In this document: one piece after another, positions 51,669 to 59,840 of the stretch | How the letters are laid out: every line of letters begins with the position of its first letter | How positions within the stretch are numbered: the stretch's first letter is position 1 | From: Acidocella aquatica | GTDB taxonomy: Bacteria > Pseudomonadota > Alphaproteobacteria > Acetobacterales > Acetobacteraceae | Assembly: GCF_030160635.1 (NCBI RefSeq) | Contig: NZ_BSOS01000094.1 | Location: forward strand, 124,001-188,000 | Direction: 5' to 3' | Length of the DNA stretch: 64,000 nt | Translations under genes and position numbers: made by a program | The notes under the pieces: model-generated | Databases searched by the model: none | What the model was told of the DNA's origin: nothing | What the model saw: only the letters and a program-made list of their open reading frames with translations

Positions 51669-52730
51669 TTACTGGATTTTATTGATCTGAGCAGCAGAAA
51701 GAGCCTGCACTGTAGCGGGCAGCGGCAGGAAGTGAACCTGCTTCAGGTAGCTCTGATCATTACCTTCGGTAATGGCCCAGGATAGGAACGTCCGGATAGC
51801 TTCGGCGACAGCCGGTGCTTTCTGGCTGCTGTTAACGATCGCGTATTCATAGATGACGATCGGGTAGGCATTGGCGCCGGCGGAATAGACGATGCTGACC
51901 CGCTCGTCGGCCGGGGTGGAGTTGGCGACGCTGCTCGCGGCTTCGCTAATGGTGTCCTCGGTCGGCAGCACATAGTTGCCAGCCTTGTTTTTCAATTCGG
52001 CGGCGCCGAGGCCGGCCTTCGCGGCCTGATCGGCGAAGGAGACGCCGATATAGGCAATGGAGTACGGGTTGGCGGCGGCGGCGGTTACCATGCCGGAGTT
52101 GCCGTTGGCGCCGATCCCACCAGAAACAGCCGGCCAGGAGACGGCAGTGCCGAACTTGATCGTGCTACCCCAGCCAGCATCGGAGGCGGAGAGATACTGC
52201 GTGAAGATGAAGGTATCGCCCGAACCATCCAGACGGTGGACAGGGATGATCACATGACCAGGAAGGTTAACGCCGGGGTTCGCCGCGGCAATCGCCGGAT
52301 CGTTCCACTGGGTGATCTTGCCTTCATAGATGCCGGCCAGGATCGGGCCTGACAGCTTCAGGTTGGTGATGCCCGGCAGGTTGTAGTTAATGGCCTGGCT
52401 GGAAATCGCGAGGGGAATGCTCAGCATGGTCGGGTTTTTCTTGACCACGGTATCCGAGAGATACGCGTCCGACGCACCGATGTTGATCAGTCCTTTGATC
52501 GACTGGGCGATACCGGCCCCGGAGCCGGTCGATGTAGTCGTAATGTCGGCGCTGGGGTGATCCGCCGTGTAGCCTGCTACCCAAAGGTTAAACAGCGGGT
52601 ATAGCAGACTGGAGCCGCTTTCAACCAGCGGGACGTCCACCTGAGCGTGGGCTTGGCCGGTAAAGCCAGCGAGGCTGGCGATCGCCAGCGCGGCAACGCC
52701 AGTACGGCGGAGTGTGGTGCTAAATTTCAC
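51669..52730 (-). CDS. pstS: Phosphate ABC transporter periplasmic binding protein PstS
   Basis: 353-residue exported protein. It has a signal peptide (TGVAALAIASLAGFTGQAHA) and LVESGSSLLYPLFNLWVAGY for phosphate binding. ITTTSTGSGAGIAQSIKGLI and PVHRLDGSGDTFIFTQYLS follow, all typical PstS motifs. The GTG at 52730 has AAGGA eight bases upstream; the longer frame to 52859 precedes the signal peptide with unrelated sequence. First gene of pstS-pstC-pstA. Confidence 0.94.
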   Translation of the reverse strand: MKFSTTLRRTGVAALAIASLAGFTGQAHAQVDVPLVESGSSLLYPLFNLWVAGYTADHPSADITTTSTGSGAGIAQSIKGLINIGASDAYLSDTVVKKNPTMLSIPLAISSQAINYNLPGITNLKLSGPILAGIYEGKITQWNDPAIAAANPGVNLPGHVIIPVHRLDGSGDTFIFTQYLSASDAGWGSTIKFGTAVSWPAVSGGIGANGNSGMVTAAAANPYSIAYIGVSFADQAAKAGLGAAELKNKAGNYVLPTEDTISEAASSVANSTPADERVSIVYSAGANAYPIVIYEYAIVNSSQKAPAVAEAIRTFLSWAITEGNDQSYLKQVHFLPLPATVQALSAAQINKIQ

Positions 52731-52842
52731 GTGCGCGTTCCTTATATGATGTCCCTGAGTGGAGAACCCTGTCAGATAGCGGGATCTCCCCGCATGGTCC
52801 TGGCAATAATTGAACAATGTGACAATGGCGACGGGGTTTCGG

Positions 52843-52858
52843 TTGCAGTTCTGTGACA
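52843..52858 (-). promoter_or_regulatory. Candidate Pho box upstream of pstS
   Basis: On the minus strand TGTCA, six bases, then TGCAA gives two half-sites with the 11-base spacing of PhoB boxes (consensus TGTCA N6 TGTCA), about 110 bp before the pstS start. The second half-site is imperfect, so this is a suggestion supported mainly by the gene it precedes. Confidence 0.35.
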
Positions 52859-52916
52859 TTTGGATGGCGATAGGAATTTTTTGGGGGAAATATGACAGAG
52901 ATAATACAAATTGGCG

Positions 52917-53573
52917 TTAGCGTAGATGCTCGGCGAAAAAGGCAAGGCTGCGGAGTTCGGCCAGTTCGCAATCCTTTTGGGTGTAGCTTGGTCGTGCCTC
53001 ACAACCGAACCCGTGTTGCGCGCCGGGATACACGAAGACTTCCACCTCCGGCCGGGCGGTTCTGATCGCGTCCACATCGGAGAGGGGGATGCCCTTGTCT
53101 TCCGCGCCGAAATGCAGTTGCACCGGGCAGTTTGGCTTAAGCTCTCTCTGTGCGGCGATGCCGCTGCCATACCAGCCGATAGCTGCCTTGAAAGCATGGC
53201 TCTTCGTAGCGCCCATCCAGGCCAGTGAACCGCCCCAGCAATAGCCGATAACGCCTACGGGTTTGCCGCCAAAGGCAGCGGCAGTGGCCAGAATATCCGC
53301 CAGCACGGCGGCCTCTGGGATTTTGCCCCGGAGTTCGACGCCTTTTTTCATGTCCTCGGGCTCGTAGCCCAGTTCCACCCCGCGTTCGACACGGTCAAAC
53401 AGTGCCGGGGATAGGACGCGGTAGCCATACCCGGCCAGGCGTTCCGAAACTGAACGCATATGCGCGTTCACGCCGAAAATCTCCTGAAGCACGATCAGGC
53501 CGCGCGGTGCGTTCACATTGCCGGCTTCGAAAAGGGCAAACTCGTGCCCATCAGCGGCGGTCAGTTTCAGCAT
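52917..53573 (-). CDS. Dienelactone hydrolase family protein
   Basis: 218-residue alpha/beta hydrolase with the cysteine nucleophile of dienelactone hydrolases in VIGYCWGGSLAW, the acid in LHFGAEDKGIPLS and the histidine in YPGAQHGFGCEARPSYT. Characteristic N-terminal GLIVLQEIFGVNAHMRSVSE. Family members open dienelactones in chloroaromatic breakdown, but most chromosomal copies have unknown substrates. No catabolic genes are nearby. Confidence 0.92.
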   Translation of the reverse strand: MLKLTAADGHEFALFEAGNVNAPRGLIVLQEIFGVNAHMRSVSERLAGYGYRVLSPALFDRVERGVELGYEPEDMKKGVELRGKIPEAAVLADILATAAAFGGKPVGVIGYCWGGSLAWMGATKSHAFKAAIGWYGSGIAAQRELKPNCPVQLHFGAEDKGIPLSDVDAIRTARPEVEVFVYPGAQHGFGCEARPSYTQKDCELAELRSLAFFAEHLR

Positions 53574-53596
53574 GGACGACTCCTGCGATTAATAAG

Positions 53597-54076
53597 TTAA
53601 GGCTGCGCCAGATGCGCAAAATCCCTTGCCAGGATTTCATAGATCGTGCGTTTGAAGGCGACTGCATAGCCGGGCAGTTCGGCCAGTGCCACCCATTTCC
53701 AGGCGTCGAATTCAGGGTGGGCATGGGCATCCAGCCTAACATCGGCGTCCTGCCCCAGAAATTTCAGCGCGAACCATTTCTGGCTTTGCCCGCGATAGCG
53801 GCCCTGCCAGGTTTTACGTTGCAGATTTCTGGGAAAGTCATATTGCAGCCAATCTGGATGCTCGGCGAGAATTTCGGCATCTGCCGTGCCGATTTCCTCC
53901 AGAAGCTCCCGCAAAACCGCCGTCCGCGGGTCTTCCCCTTCATCAATGCCGCCTTGCGGCAACTGCCATGCGGCATCTGCCACACCAGCGCGCCGGCCAA
54001 CCAGCACCCGGCCATCCGGCCCGAACAACACCGCACCTACGTTCATCCGGTACGGTAGAGACATCCAATCGGTCAT
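53597..54076 (-). CDS. rppH: RNA pyrophosphohydrolase RppH (Nudix)
   Basis: 159-residue Nudix enzyme that removes pyrophosphate from the 5' end of mRNA or degrades dinucleoside polyphosphates. It begins LPYRMNVGAVLFGPDGRVLV. The Nudix box is complete: GGIDEGEDPRTAVLRELLEE then IG. KTWQGRYRGQSQKWFALKFL is the RppH/IalA signature. The ATG at 54076 is chosen by homology; the frame is open further into ctpA. It is last in the gpmI-envC-ctpA-rppH run. Confidence 0.93.
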   Translation of the reverse strand: MTDWMSLPYRMNVGAVLFGPDGRVLVGRRAGVADAAWQLPQGGIDEGEDPRTAVLRELLEEIGTADAEILAEHPDWLQYDFPRNLQRKTWQGRYRGQSQKWFALKFLGQDADVRLDAHAHPEFDAWKWVALAELPGYAVAFKRTIYEILARDFAHLAQP

Positions 54077-54092
54077 GGTTGATAAGGTCAGT

Positions 54093-55466
54093 TCAGTTGG
54101 CGGCGGTTGTTGTCTTGGGGGCTGACATTGCTGCAATCAGCTTGAGGCCCATTTGCAGCTGAAAATCAGTGGCTGGGTTGGCTGGGTCGAAAGCTGGCCA
54201 GGTGGCTGGCGGTTTATCGGGGATTGTGCTGGCGATGGCTGGCAGCGGCGGCGCGGGCGGCAGAGGTGTCGCCGACTGCCGGGTCGGGTTCGAGAAGGAG
54301 TTGAGCAGGTCAGTTTCACGTAGCTGGGCAAAAGCGTCTTCGGGCGTGCGGGTGTCTGAGACGGTGATATCCGGGGTAACGCCGAAACCCTGAATGGATT
54401 TGCCCGAAGGGGTGAAATAGAGCGCGGTGGTGAGACGCAGAGCGCCCTCGTTATCAATCGGCATGATGGTTTGCACGGAACCCTTGCCGAAGGTCTTGGT
54501 GCCCAGGACCAGGGCCCGGCGGTTTTGTTGCAGGGCAGCGGTTACAATTTCGGCAGCGGAGGCAGTGCCGGCGTTGGTGAGGATCACGATGGGGGCGCCG
54601 TTCGTGATATCGCCCTGCTGGGCGTACCAGACAGCATCATCCTGGGAGTGGCGGCCGTGGGTTGAGACAATTTCCCCGGAGTTGAGGAAGTCGTCACCGA
54701 CGGCAACGGCCTGATCGAGCAAACCGCCGGGATTGTCGCGCATATCCAGGATATAGCCGTGGATGTTGCCGTTGGCTTGTTTTTCAAGCGTTTTAACGGC
54801 GGCCTGAATATGCGGGTCGGCGTTTTCATCAAAGCTGTCGAGCCGGATGTAGCCTATCTCGCCCGCGGGCGTTGAGAAGAGCCGGTCCTTCACATCCTGG
54901 ATTTTGATGATTTCACGCGTGAGGGTGACATGCACGGGTGTGCTGACTCCATTGCGCTTGAGCGTGAGTGTGATCTGGGTTCCCGGCGGGCCGCGCATTT
55001 TGCTGACGGCGTCGTCAAGGCCGAGGCCGTCAGTTGAGTGGCCGTTAATTTCAACGATGATGTCGCCGGGTTTGATGCCGGCGCGCGCGCCTGGCGTGTC
55101 ATCAATCGGGGAGATGACTTTGAGCAGGCCGCTGGCCTGGGTGACCTCAAGCCCGAGTCCGCCGAACTGGCCGGTGGTCTGTACCTGCATGTCGGAATAT
55201 TGCTGCTTATTCATGTAGCTGGAATGCGGATCCAGCCCTGCAAGCATGCCGTTGACGGCGTTGTAGATCAGTTTGTCCGACGGTGGATCGACGACATAAT
55301 TTTCCTTAACCTGCGTCAGGATGTCGCCGAACAGGGAAAGCTGCTGGTAGGTGCTATCCTCGGAGGTGCTTTGGCCCATGGCGTGGTGCAGCGGCTGCGC
55401 CACTGTGCCGATGGCAAGGCCCGCTATGAATATCCCGCTCAGCATTAATCCGCTACGCAAACGCAT
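54093..55466 (-). CDS. ctpA: C-terminal processing peptidase CtpA (S41 family)
   Basis: 457-residue exported serine protease. It has an N-terminal membrane or signal segment, then MLAGLDPHSSYMNKQQYSDM. The PDZ domain (about 90-170) includes IDDTPGARAGIKPGDIIVEI. The catalytic serine lies in NAGTASAAEIVTAALQ, with the lysine in GTKTFGKGSVQTI. It trims periplasmic proteins; in alphaproteobacteria Ctp proteins often regulate murein hydrolases, which fits its place next to envC. A Pro/Ala-rich C-terminal tail follows about residue 385. Confidence 0.95.
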   Translation of the reverse strand: MRLRSGLMLSGIFIAGLAIGTVAQPLHHAMGQSTSEDSTYQQLSLFGDILTQVKENYVVDPPSDKLIYNAVNGMLAGLDPHSSYMNKQQYSDMQVQTTGQFGGLGLEVTQASGLLKVISPIDDTPGARAGIKPGDIIVEINGHSTDGLGLDDAVSKMRGPPGTQITLTLKRNGVSTPVHVTLTREIIKIQDVKDRLFSTPAGEIGYIRLDSFDENADPHIQAAVKTLEKQANGNIHGYILDMRDNPGGLLDQAVAVGDDFLNSGEIVSTHGRHSQDDAVWYAQQGDITNGAPIVILTNAGTASAAEIVTAALQQNRRALVLGTKTFGKGSVQTIMPIDNEGALRLTTALYFTPSGKSIQGFGVTPDITVSDTRTPEDAFAQLRETDLLNSFSNPTRQSATPLPPAPPLPAIASTIPDKPPATWPAFDPANPATDFQLQMGLKLIAAMSAPKTTTAAN

Positions 55467-55531
55467 ACGATATTTTCCTTAAAACGAAAGCAGAATACTC
55501 CGCCTGGACATTAGATAGCATACTCTGGGGA

Positions 55532-56656
55532 TTATCCAGACCCGTTCCCTGAAAGCCAGGCGGCTGGATTCACCGGCGTGCCGTTTTGCCTTAATTCTAT
55601 GTATAGAATTGGCTGACGCGTGGGGTTGGCGGGGTCGTAGCCAAGCATGGAGCCGACCGGCTGGCCGTGCGTGAGGTGCTGACCTGTCGCGACATCCAGA
55701 TGGTCCATACCAGCCAAAACGACACTGTTGCCGCCGCCGCAATTGGCAATGAGCATGAGGCCATATGCTGGGAAAGGCCCGGCGAATAAAACCGTGCCGC
55801 CGCAGGGGGTGGTAACGCGCGCGCCGGGGGCGGCATCATAGCTGATGCCGGTGGCGGGGCCGGCAGGGGTGGGGGCGCCAAAGGCCTGCGCAATATGCCC
55901 CGCGACAGGAGCGCCGCCTGCACCGGCGCGGAGGTTTTCCGGGGCTGCGGTATTCGTCATCAGGCTGGCGACCGCCGCGGCGATGCTCTTTAATTTGCGT
56001 TCCGCGGCAAGCCGCGCCTCGGTTGCTTTTGCCACGGTGTCGGCATCGGCCATTTCAGCGGCCTTGGCGGAATTAATCTGTGCGCTAAGCGCGGCTTCGG
56101 CGTTTTGCTGAGAGCTGACGGCGGCGCTCAACCGAGCCTGGGAGGCTTGGGCCTGAGACAGCAGGCTCGCCAGTTTGCTGGTTTGCTCCCTCACGTCCTC
56201 CGCCTGTGCCGCGATGGCGGCAGCCACGCCTTGCATAATGGCTATGCCGCGCACGGCATCCTGTGGGGATTGCGGCGCCGCGAGCATAGTGGCCGCGGGC
56301 TGGGCTTCAAGGCGTTGCATGGCCGGGAGAAGCTTTGCCAATGCACTCTGGGCGGCAACAAGGCGCTGGCCGGTGGCGGCCTGTGCAGCCTGGAGGGCGG
56401 CGAGTTGTTGCGCGTCCTGGCTGGTCTGGCTCTCCAGTTGGCGGAGCGCGGCGGCGGCGGCCACCTGCTGCTGGGCGAGCAAGGCAGCTTTGGCCGTATC
56501 CGCCTGTTCCTGCGTGCGCGCGGCTCGTTCAGCCGCGCGTTTGGCGTCCAGCGCGGCGCGCGCGCTTTTTACCTGCCCGCTCTGATCAGCCTGCCCCGCG
56601 AGGGTGAGGGCGGGGCAAAGCGCGGCCAGCAGGCAAAGAGCGGCGAGGCGTTTCAA
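55532..56656 (-). CDS. EnvC-like murein hydrolase activator (coiled coil plus M23/LytM domain)
   Basis: 374-residue exported protein with a signal peptide (MKRLAALCLLAALCPALTLA), about 200 residues of alanine-rich coiled coil, and a C-terminal LytM fold (GARVTTPCGGTVLFAGPFPA, then GQHLTHGQPVGSM and PILYIELRQNGTPVNPAAWL). The zinc-binding HxH/HxxxD pattern of active M23 peptidases is not seen (IANCGGGNSVVLAGMDHL), as in EnvC, which activates amidases rather than cutting peptidoglycan itself. The start overlaps the gpmI stop by four bases. Confidence 0.88.
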   Translation of the reverse strand: MKRLAALCLLAALCPALTLAGQADQSGQVKSARAALDAKRAAERAARTQEQADTAKAALLAQQQVAAAAALRQLESQTSQDAQQLAALQAAQAATGQRLVAAQSALAKLLPAMQRLEAQPAATMLAAPQSPQDAVRGIAIMQGVAAAIAAQAEDVREQTSKLASLLSQAQASQARLSAAVSSQQNAEAALSAQINSAKAAEMADADTVAKATEARLAAERKLKSIAAAVASLMTNTAAPENLRAGAGGAPVAGHIAQAFGAPTPAGPATGISYDAAPGARVTTPCGGTVLFAGPFPAYGLMLIANCGGGNSVVLAGMDHLDVATGQHLTHGQPVGSMLGYDPANPTRQPILYIELRQNGTPVNPAAWLSGNGSG

Positions 56657-58167
56657 CTGATCAGCGATTTACCGGTCATCAGCGCCGGCTGTTCGATCCC
56701 GAGCAAAGCCAGGAGCGTGGGCGCGATGTCAGCCAGGATACCGTCATGCAGTTTGGCTCCTGCGGGCGCGCCCGCGCACAAAACCGGCACCGGGTTTGTG
56801 GTGTGCGCGGTGTGCGGGCCGTGGGTTTCCGGGTCATACATCATTTCGCAATTGCCGTGGTCGGCGGTGACCAGCAAGGCGCCGCCCTGGGCGGCGATGG
56901 CGTCCGCGATGGCGCCCAGCCCGGCATCCACGGCTTCCACGGCCTTGATCGCGGCGCTGAGGATGCCGCTATGGCCGACCATGTCCGGGTTGGCGAAGTT
57001 AAGCACTATGAGATCGTATTTGCGCTCCCCGATCGCGGCGACAGCCTTGGCGGCAAGTTCGGCGGCTGACATTTCCGGCTGCAGGTCGTAGGTGGCGACC
57101 TTGGGGGAGGGAACCATGATGCGGTCTTCGCCAGGGTAGGGCTCCTCCCGGCCGCCGTTGAAGAAGTAGGTGACGTGAGGGTATTTTTCCGTCTCGGCCA
57201 TGCGGATCTGCTTCAGGCCTTTCTTCGAGACGATTTCGCCGAGCAGGTCGTCCATTCGTTCGGGCGAAAAGAGCGTCTGCATGAAAGGCGCCAGCGCGTC
57301 GCTATAGGCGGTCATGCCGGTAGCGGCGCTGAGTTTTGGCGCGGTTGTGGGGAAGCTGTTGAAGGAGGGGTCCAGCAGCGCGGTCAGGATTTCCCGTACG
57401 CGGTCAGCCCGGAAATTGAAGCAGAGGACACCATCGCCCTCCTTCATGCCCGCATAGGCGCCGATGCTGGCCGGAAGCAGGAATTCATCGGTCAGGTTGG
57501 CGGCATAGCTGGCTTTTACAGCCTCGCCAGCGGTTGCGAAATGTTCGCCTTTGGCGGAAACGATGAGATCATAGGCGCGCTGTACGCGCTCCCAGCGTTT
57601 GTCGCGGTCCATGGCATAATAGCGGCCGCAGATGGTGCCGATATGCGCGTGGCCCGCGATGGCGGCTTCGAACGCCGCGAGATAGCCCGCACCGGATTGC
57701 GGCGGGGTGTCGCGTCCATCCATCCATGCGTGGATTGTGACAGGGATGCCCGCGCCGTGCAGGATTTTGGCCAGGGCCACGGCCTGGTCCTGGTGCGAAT
57801 GCACGCCGCCGGGGGAGAGCAGGCCCATTAGATGCGCGGTGCCGCCGGTTTGCTTCAGTGTTGCGATGAACGCCAGCAGCGCCGGGTTTTTCGCCAGTGA
57901 GCCGTCGGCGATGGCTGTGTCGATGCGCGGAAGTTCCTGCATCACCACGCGCCCGGCGCCGATGTTCAGGTGCCCAACCTCGGAATTGCCCATCTGGCCT
58001 TCGGGCAGGCCAACGGCGAGGCCGCTGGTGCGCAGAAAGGCATGCGGTGAGTTTGCCCACAGGCGATCAAAATTAGGCAGTTTTGCCTGCGCGACGGCGT
58101 TGTTTTCCGGGCTATCGTTCCAGCCGAAACCGTCCAGGATGACGAGTGCTACGGGTTTGGTGGTCAT
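56653..58167 (-). CDS. gpmI: 2,3-bisphosphoglycerate-independent phosphoglycerate mutase
   Basis: 504-residue manganese-dependent glycolytic enzyme of the alkaline phosphatase superfamily. It has VALVILDGFGWNDSPENNAV at the start, the phosphoserine in EGQMGNSEVGHLNIGAGR, YAMDRDKRWERVQRAYD, FFNGGREEPYPGEDRIMVPS and the metal motifs NFANPDMVGHSG and VTADHGNCEMM. Length is typical. First of a tight run with envC and ctpA. Confidence 0.97.
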   Translation of the reverse strand: MTTKPVALVILDGFGWNDSPENNAVAQAKLPNFDRLWANSPHAFLRTSGLAVGLPEGQMGNSEVGHLNIGAGRVVMQELPRIDTAIADGSLAKNPALLAFIATLKQTGGTAHLMGLLSPGGVHSHQDQAVALAKILHGAGIPVTIHAWMDGRDTPPQSGAGYLAAFEAAIAGHAHIGTICGRYYAMDRDKRWERVQRAYDLIVSAKGEHFATAGEAVKASYAANLTDEFLLPASIGAYAGMKEGDGVLCFNFRADRVREILTALLDPSFNSFPTTAPKLSAATGMTAYSDALAPFMQTLFSPERMDDLLGEIVSKKGLKQIRMAETEKYPHVTYFFNGGREEPYPGEDRIMVPSPKVATYDLQPEMSAAELAAKAVAAIGERKYDLIVLNFANPDMVGHSGILSAAIKAVEAVDAGLGAIADAIAAQGGALLVTADHGNCEMMYDPETHGPHTAHTTNPVPVLCAGAPAGAKLHDGILADIAPTLLALLGIEQPALMTGKSLIS

Positions 58168-58252
58168 GGCAGATCCTCAAATGACGCGATATGGTTGGTA
58201 TCATTAGGCAATCCGCCCTCGCTTTACCAAGGGGGGAACGCATTTTACAGGC

Positions 58253-58711
58253 TCAGGGCCGCCCCGCGCGGTGATAGGGGTGGCCAGCATTGATCATCTG
58301 CGCGCGGTAGAGCTGTTCGGCCAGCATGGGGCGGACCAGCATATGTGGCCAGGTGAGTTTGCCCAGGCTGAGCTTGGCCCCGGCGCGGGTAATAACAGCG
58401 GCGTCCAGCCCTTCCGCGCCACCGATGACAAAGGCCAGCTTTTTGCTTTGCTCCGTCCATTTGGCGAGAAGTTTGGCCAGCTCAGGGCTGTCCGGCGCCG
58501 CGCCGCCAGCGTCCAGCGCGATGACGAATTCATCGGATTTGATGGCGCTCAGGATGGCTAAGGCTTCCCGGCGCTTAATTTCTGCCGGGTTGCCGTAACC
58601 ATCCTGAAATTCCACCAGGCTGAGCGTTGGTTTTATGCGCGCGGCATAGCGGCGCAGCAGCTCGGATTCGGGTGTGCTGGCGCTGGACCTGCCGATGGCG
58701 ATCAGCCGCAA
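58253..58711 (-). CDS. rlmH: 23S rRNA (pseudouridine(1915)-N3)-methyltransferase RlmH
   Basis: 152-residue SPOUT methyltransferase of the RlmH family: EFVIALDAGGAAPDSPELAK, KLAFVIGGAEGLDAAVITRA in the SAM-binding knot, and WPHMLVRPMLAEQLYRAQMI at the C-terminus. It modifies pseudouridine 1915 of 23S rRNA. It starts immediately after the rsfS stop, an arrangement conserved widely in bacteria. Confidence 0.96.
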   Translation of the reverse strand: MRLIAIGRSSASTPESELLRRYAARIKPTLSLVEFQDGYGNPAEIKRREALAILSAIKSDEFVIALDAGGAAPDSPELAKLLAKWTEQSKKLAFVIGGAEGLDAAVITRAGAKLSLGKLTWPHMLVRPMLAEQLYRAQMINAGHPYHRAGRP

Positions 58712-59242
58712 TCAGGCCTCCGGTTCGCCGCCGGTCTCGTCCAACTCTGAGCTCCACATTTTCTCCAGGGCATAGAGCGTGCGTGATTCCGGCTTGAAGA
58801 GGTGGACGATGATGTCCCCAGCGTCGATCAGCACCCAATCAGTGCCTCCGGCACCTTCCATACGGGTTTTTTTGAAGCCTGATTCCACCAGTTTCTCGTT
58901 CAGATGTGTCGCCATGGCGGATATCTGCCGGTCGGCGAGGCCAGTGGCGATGACCATGCGGTCAGCAAAACTGGCGCGGCCGGCGAGGTCGATGGCGACC
59001 ACATCCTCGGCCTTATCGTCTTCCAGGCTACTGATGATGACCGCCTGCATGCGGTCCAGCTCAGGGCCAGATACCTTGGGCTCGGCCTTTTTACGGCGCG
59101 GACCGGCGATGCTGGCTTTTTTGCGCGGTGTGCCGGGCATGGCGGGCAGGGCTTCAGCCGGGGCGGATTTGGGGGTGCGCTTGCGCGGGGCGGCGGCGGT
59201 GGTGCCGCGGGGGGCCGGCTTGCGTGCGGGTGGGCGGACTAT
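58712..59242 (-). CDS. rsfS: Ribosomal silencing factor RsfS, with uncertain (possibly ATA) start
   Basis: Binds ribosomal protein L14 and blocks subunit joining when nutrients are scarce. The conserved domain covers SSLEDDKAEDVVAIDLAGRA, FADRMVIATGLADRQISAMA, GTDWVLIDAGDIIVHLFKPE and YALEKMWS. The first ATG (59140) gives 142 residues. The frame stays open upstream for 34 more codons encoding a basic Pro/Lys/Arg/Ala-rich extension. There AAGGAG (plus-strand 59250-59255) sits seven bases before an ATA at 59242 that overlaps the nadD stop. The outer start is shown; the ATG at 59140 is the conservative choice. Confidence 0.85.
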   Translation of the reverse strand: MVRPPARKPAPRGTTAAAPRKRTPKSAPAEALPAMPGTPRKKASIAGPRRKKAEPKVSGPELDRMQAVIISSLEDDKAEDVVAIDLAGRASFADRMVIATGLADRQISAMATHLNEKLVESGFKKTRMEGAGGTDWVLIDAGDIIVHLFKPESRTLYALEKMWSSELDETGGEPEA

Positions 59243-59814
59243 GGCAATGCTCCTTCAATCGTATTTCGCAGGGCGGTGGCGGAAGCGGGGTGTTCCTTGA
59301 CCGGGAGCAGAATCCAAGAGGGTGCCGCTGCCGAAGCCAGACATAGACCAGAGCGCGCCGGAAGGCGACCTTTCTTGAATCGTGCCGCCGCCTGGCTGGC
59401 CAGGGCGCCCCGGGTGGCGCCGGGCCGGGGCACGACCAGCATGGGCATGGCATGGATAATGCGCAGCCAGTTTCCCCAGCGTGGCAGTTGCCGCAGGTTA
59501 TCTGCGCCCATCAACCAGACGAATTTCACATTTGGAAAGCGGCGCGTAATTTCCTTCATGGTATCGGCGGTATACCGCGTGCCCATAAGCTGTTCGATGC
59601 CGGTGGCGATGATCCGCCGCCCGTCGGCAAGGCGCTGCGCGGTGGCCAGGCGGGACGCGAACGGCGCCATGCCGCGCTTGGGCTTTAGTGGATTGCCGGG
59701 AGAGACCATGAGCCAGAGCTGGTCCAGGCCGAGGTGGATCATGGCTTGGCGGGCGACGTGCAGATGCCCCTCATGCGCCGGGTTGAACGAGCCGCCGAGC
59801 AGGCCGACGCGCAA
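59239..59814 (-). CDS. nadD: Nicotinate-nucleotide adenylyltransferase NadD
   Basis: 191-residue nucleotidyltransferase for NAD synthesis, joining nicotinate mononucleotide and ATP. It has VGLLGGSFNPAHEGHLHVAR (the GGSFxPxHxGH nucleotide motif), WLMVSPGNPLKP, FVWLMGADNLRQLPRWGNWL and SATALRNTIEGALP at the end (the S-x-T-x-x-R motif). The TTG at 59814 gives the expected N-terminus; the frame is open further upstream into proA, so the start is approximate. The proA stop lies 27 bases upstream. Confidence 0.92.
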   Translation of the reverse strand: MRVGLLGGSFNPAHEGHLHVARQAMIHLGLDQLWLMVSPGNPLKPKRGMAPFASRLATAQRLADGRRIIATGIEQLMGTRYTADTMKEITRRFPNVKFVWLMGADNLRQLPRWGNWLRIIHAMPMLVVPRPGATRGALASQAAARFKKGRLPARSGLCLASAAAPSWILLPVKEHPASATALRNTIEGALP

Positions 59815-59840
59815 GGCGTAGCGGTGGCCGAACCGCGGGA

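Noticed and set aside
55532-56656. Active M23 endopeptidase in place of an activator
   Set aside because: The zinc-binding histidine pattern is not visible in the LytM domain, and the long coiled coil and position before ctpA fit EnvC, which is catalytically inactive.
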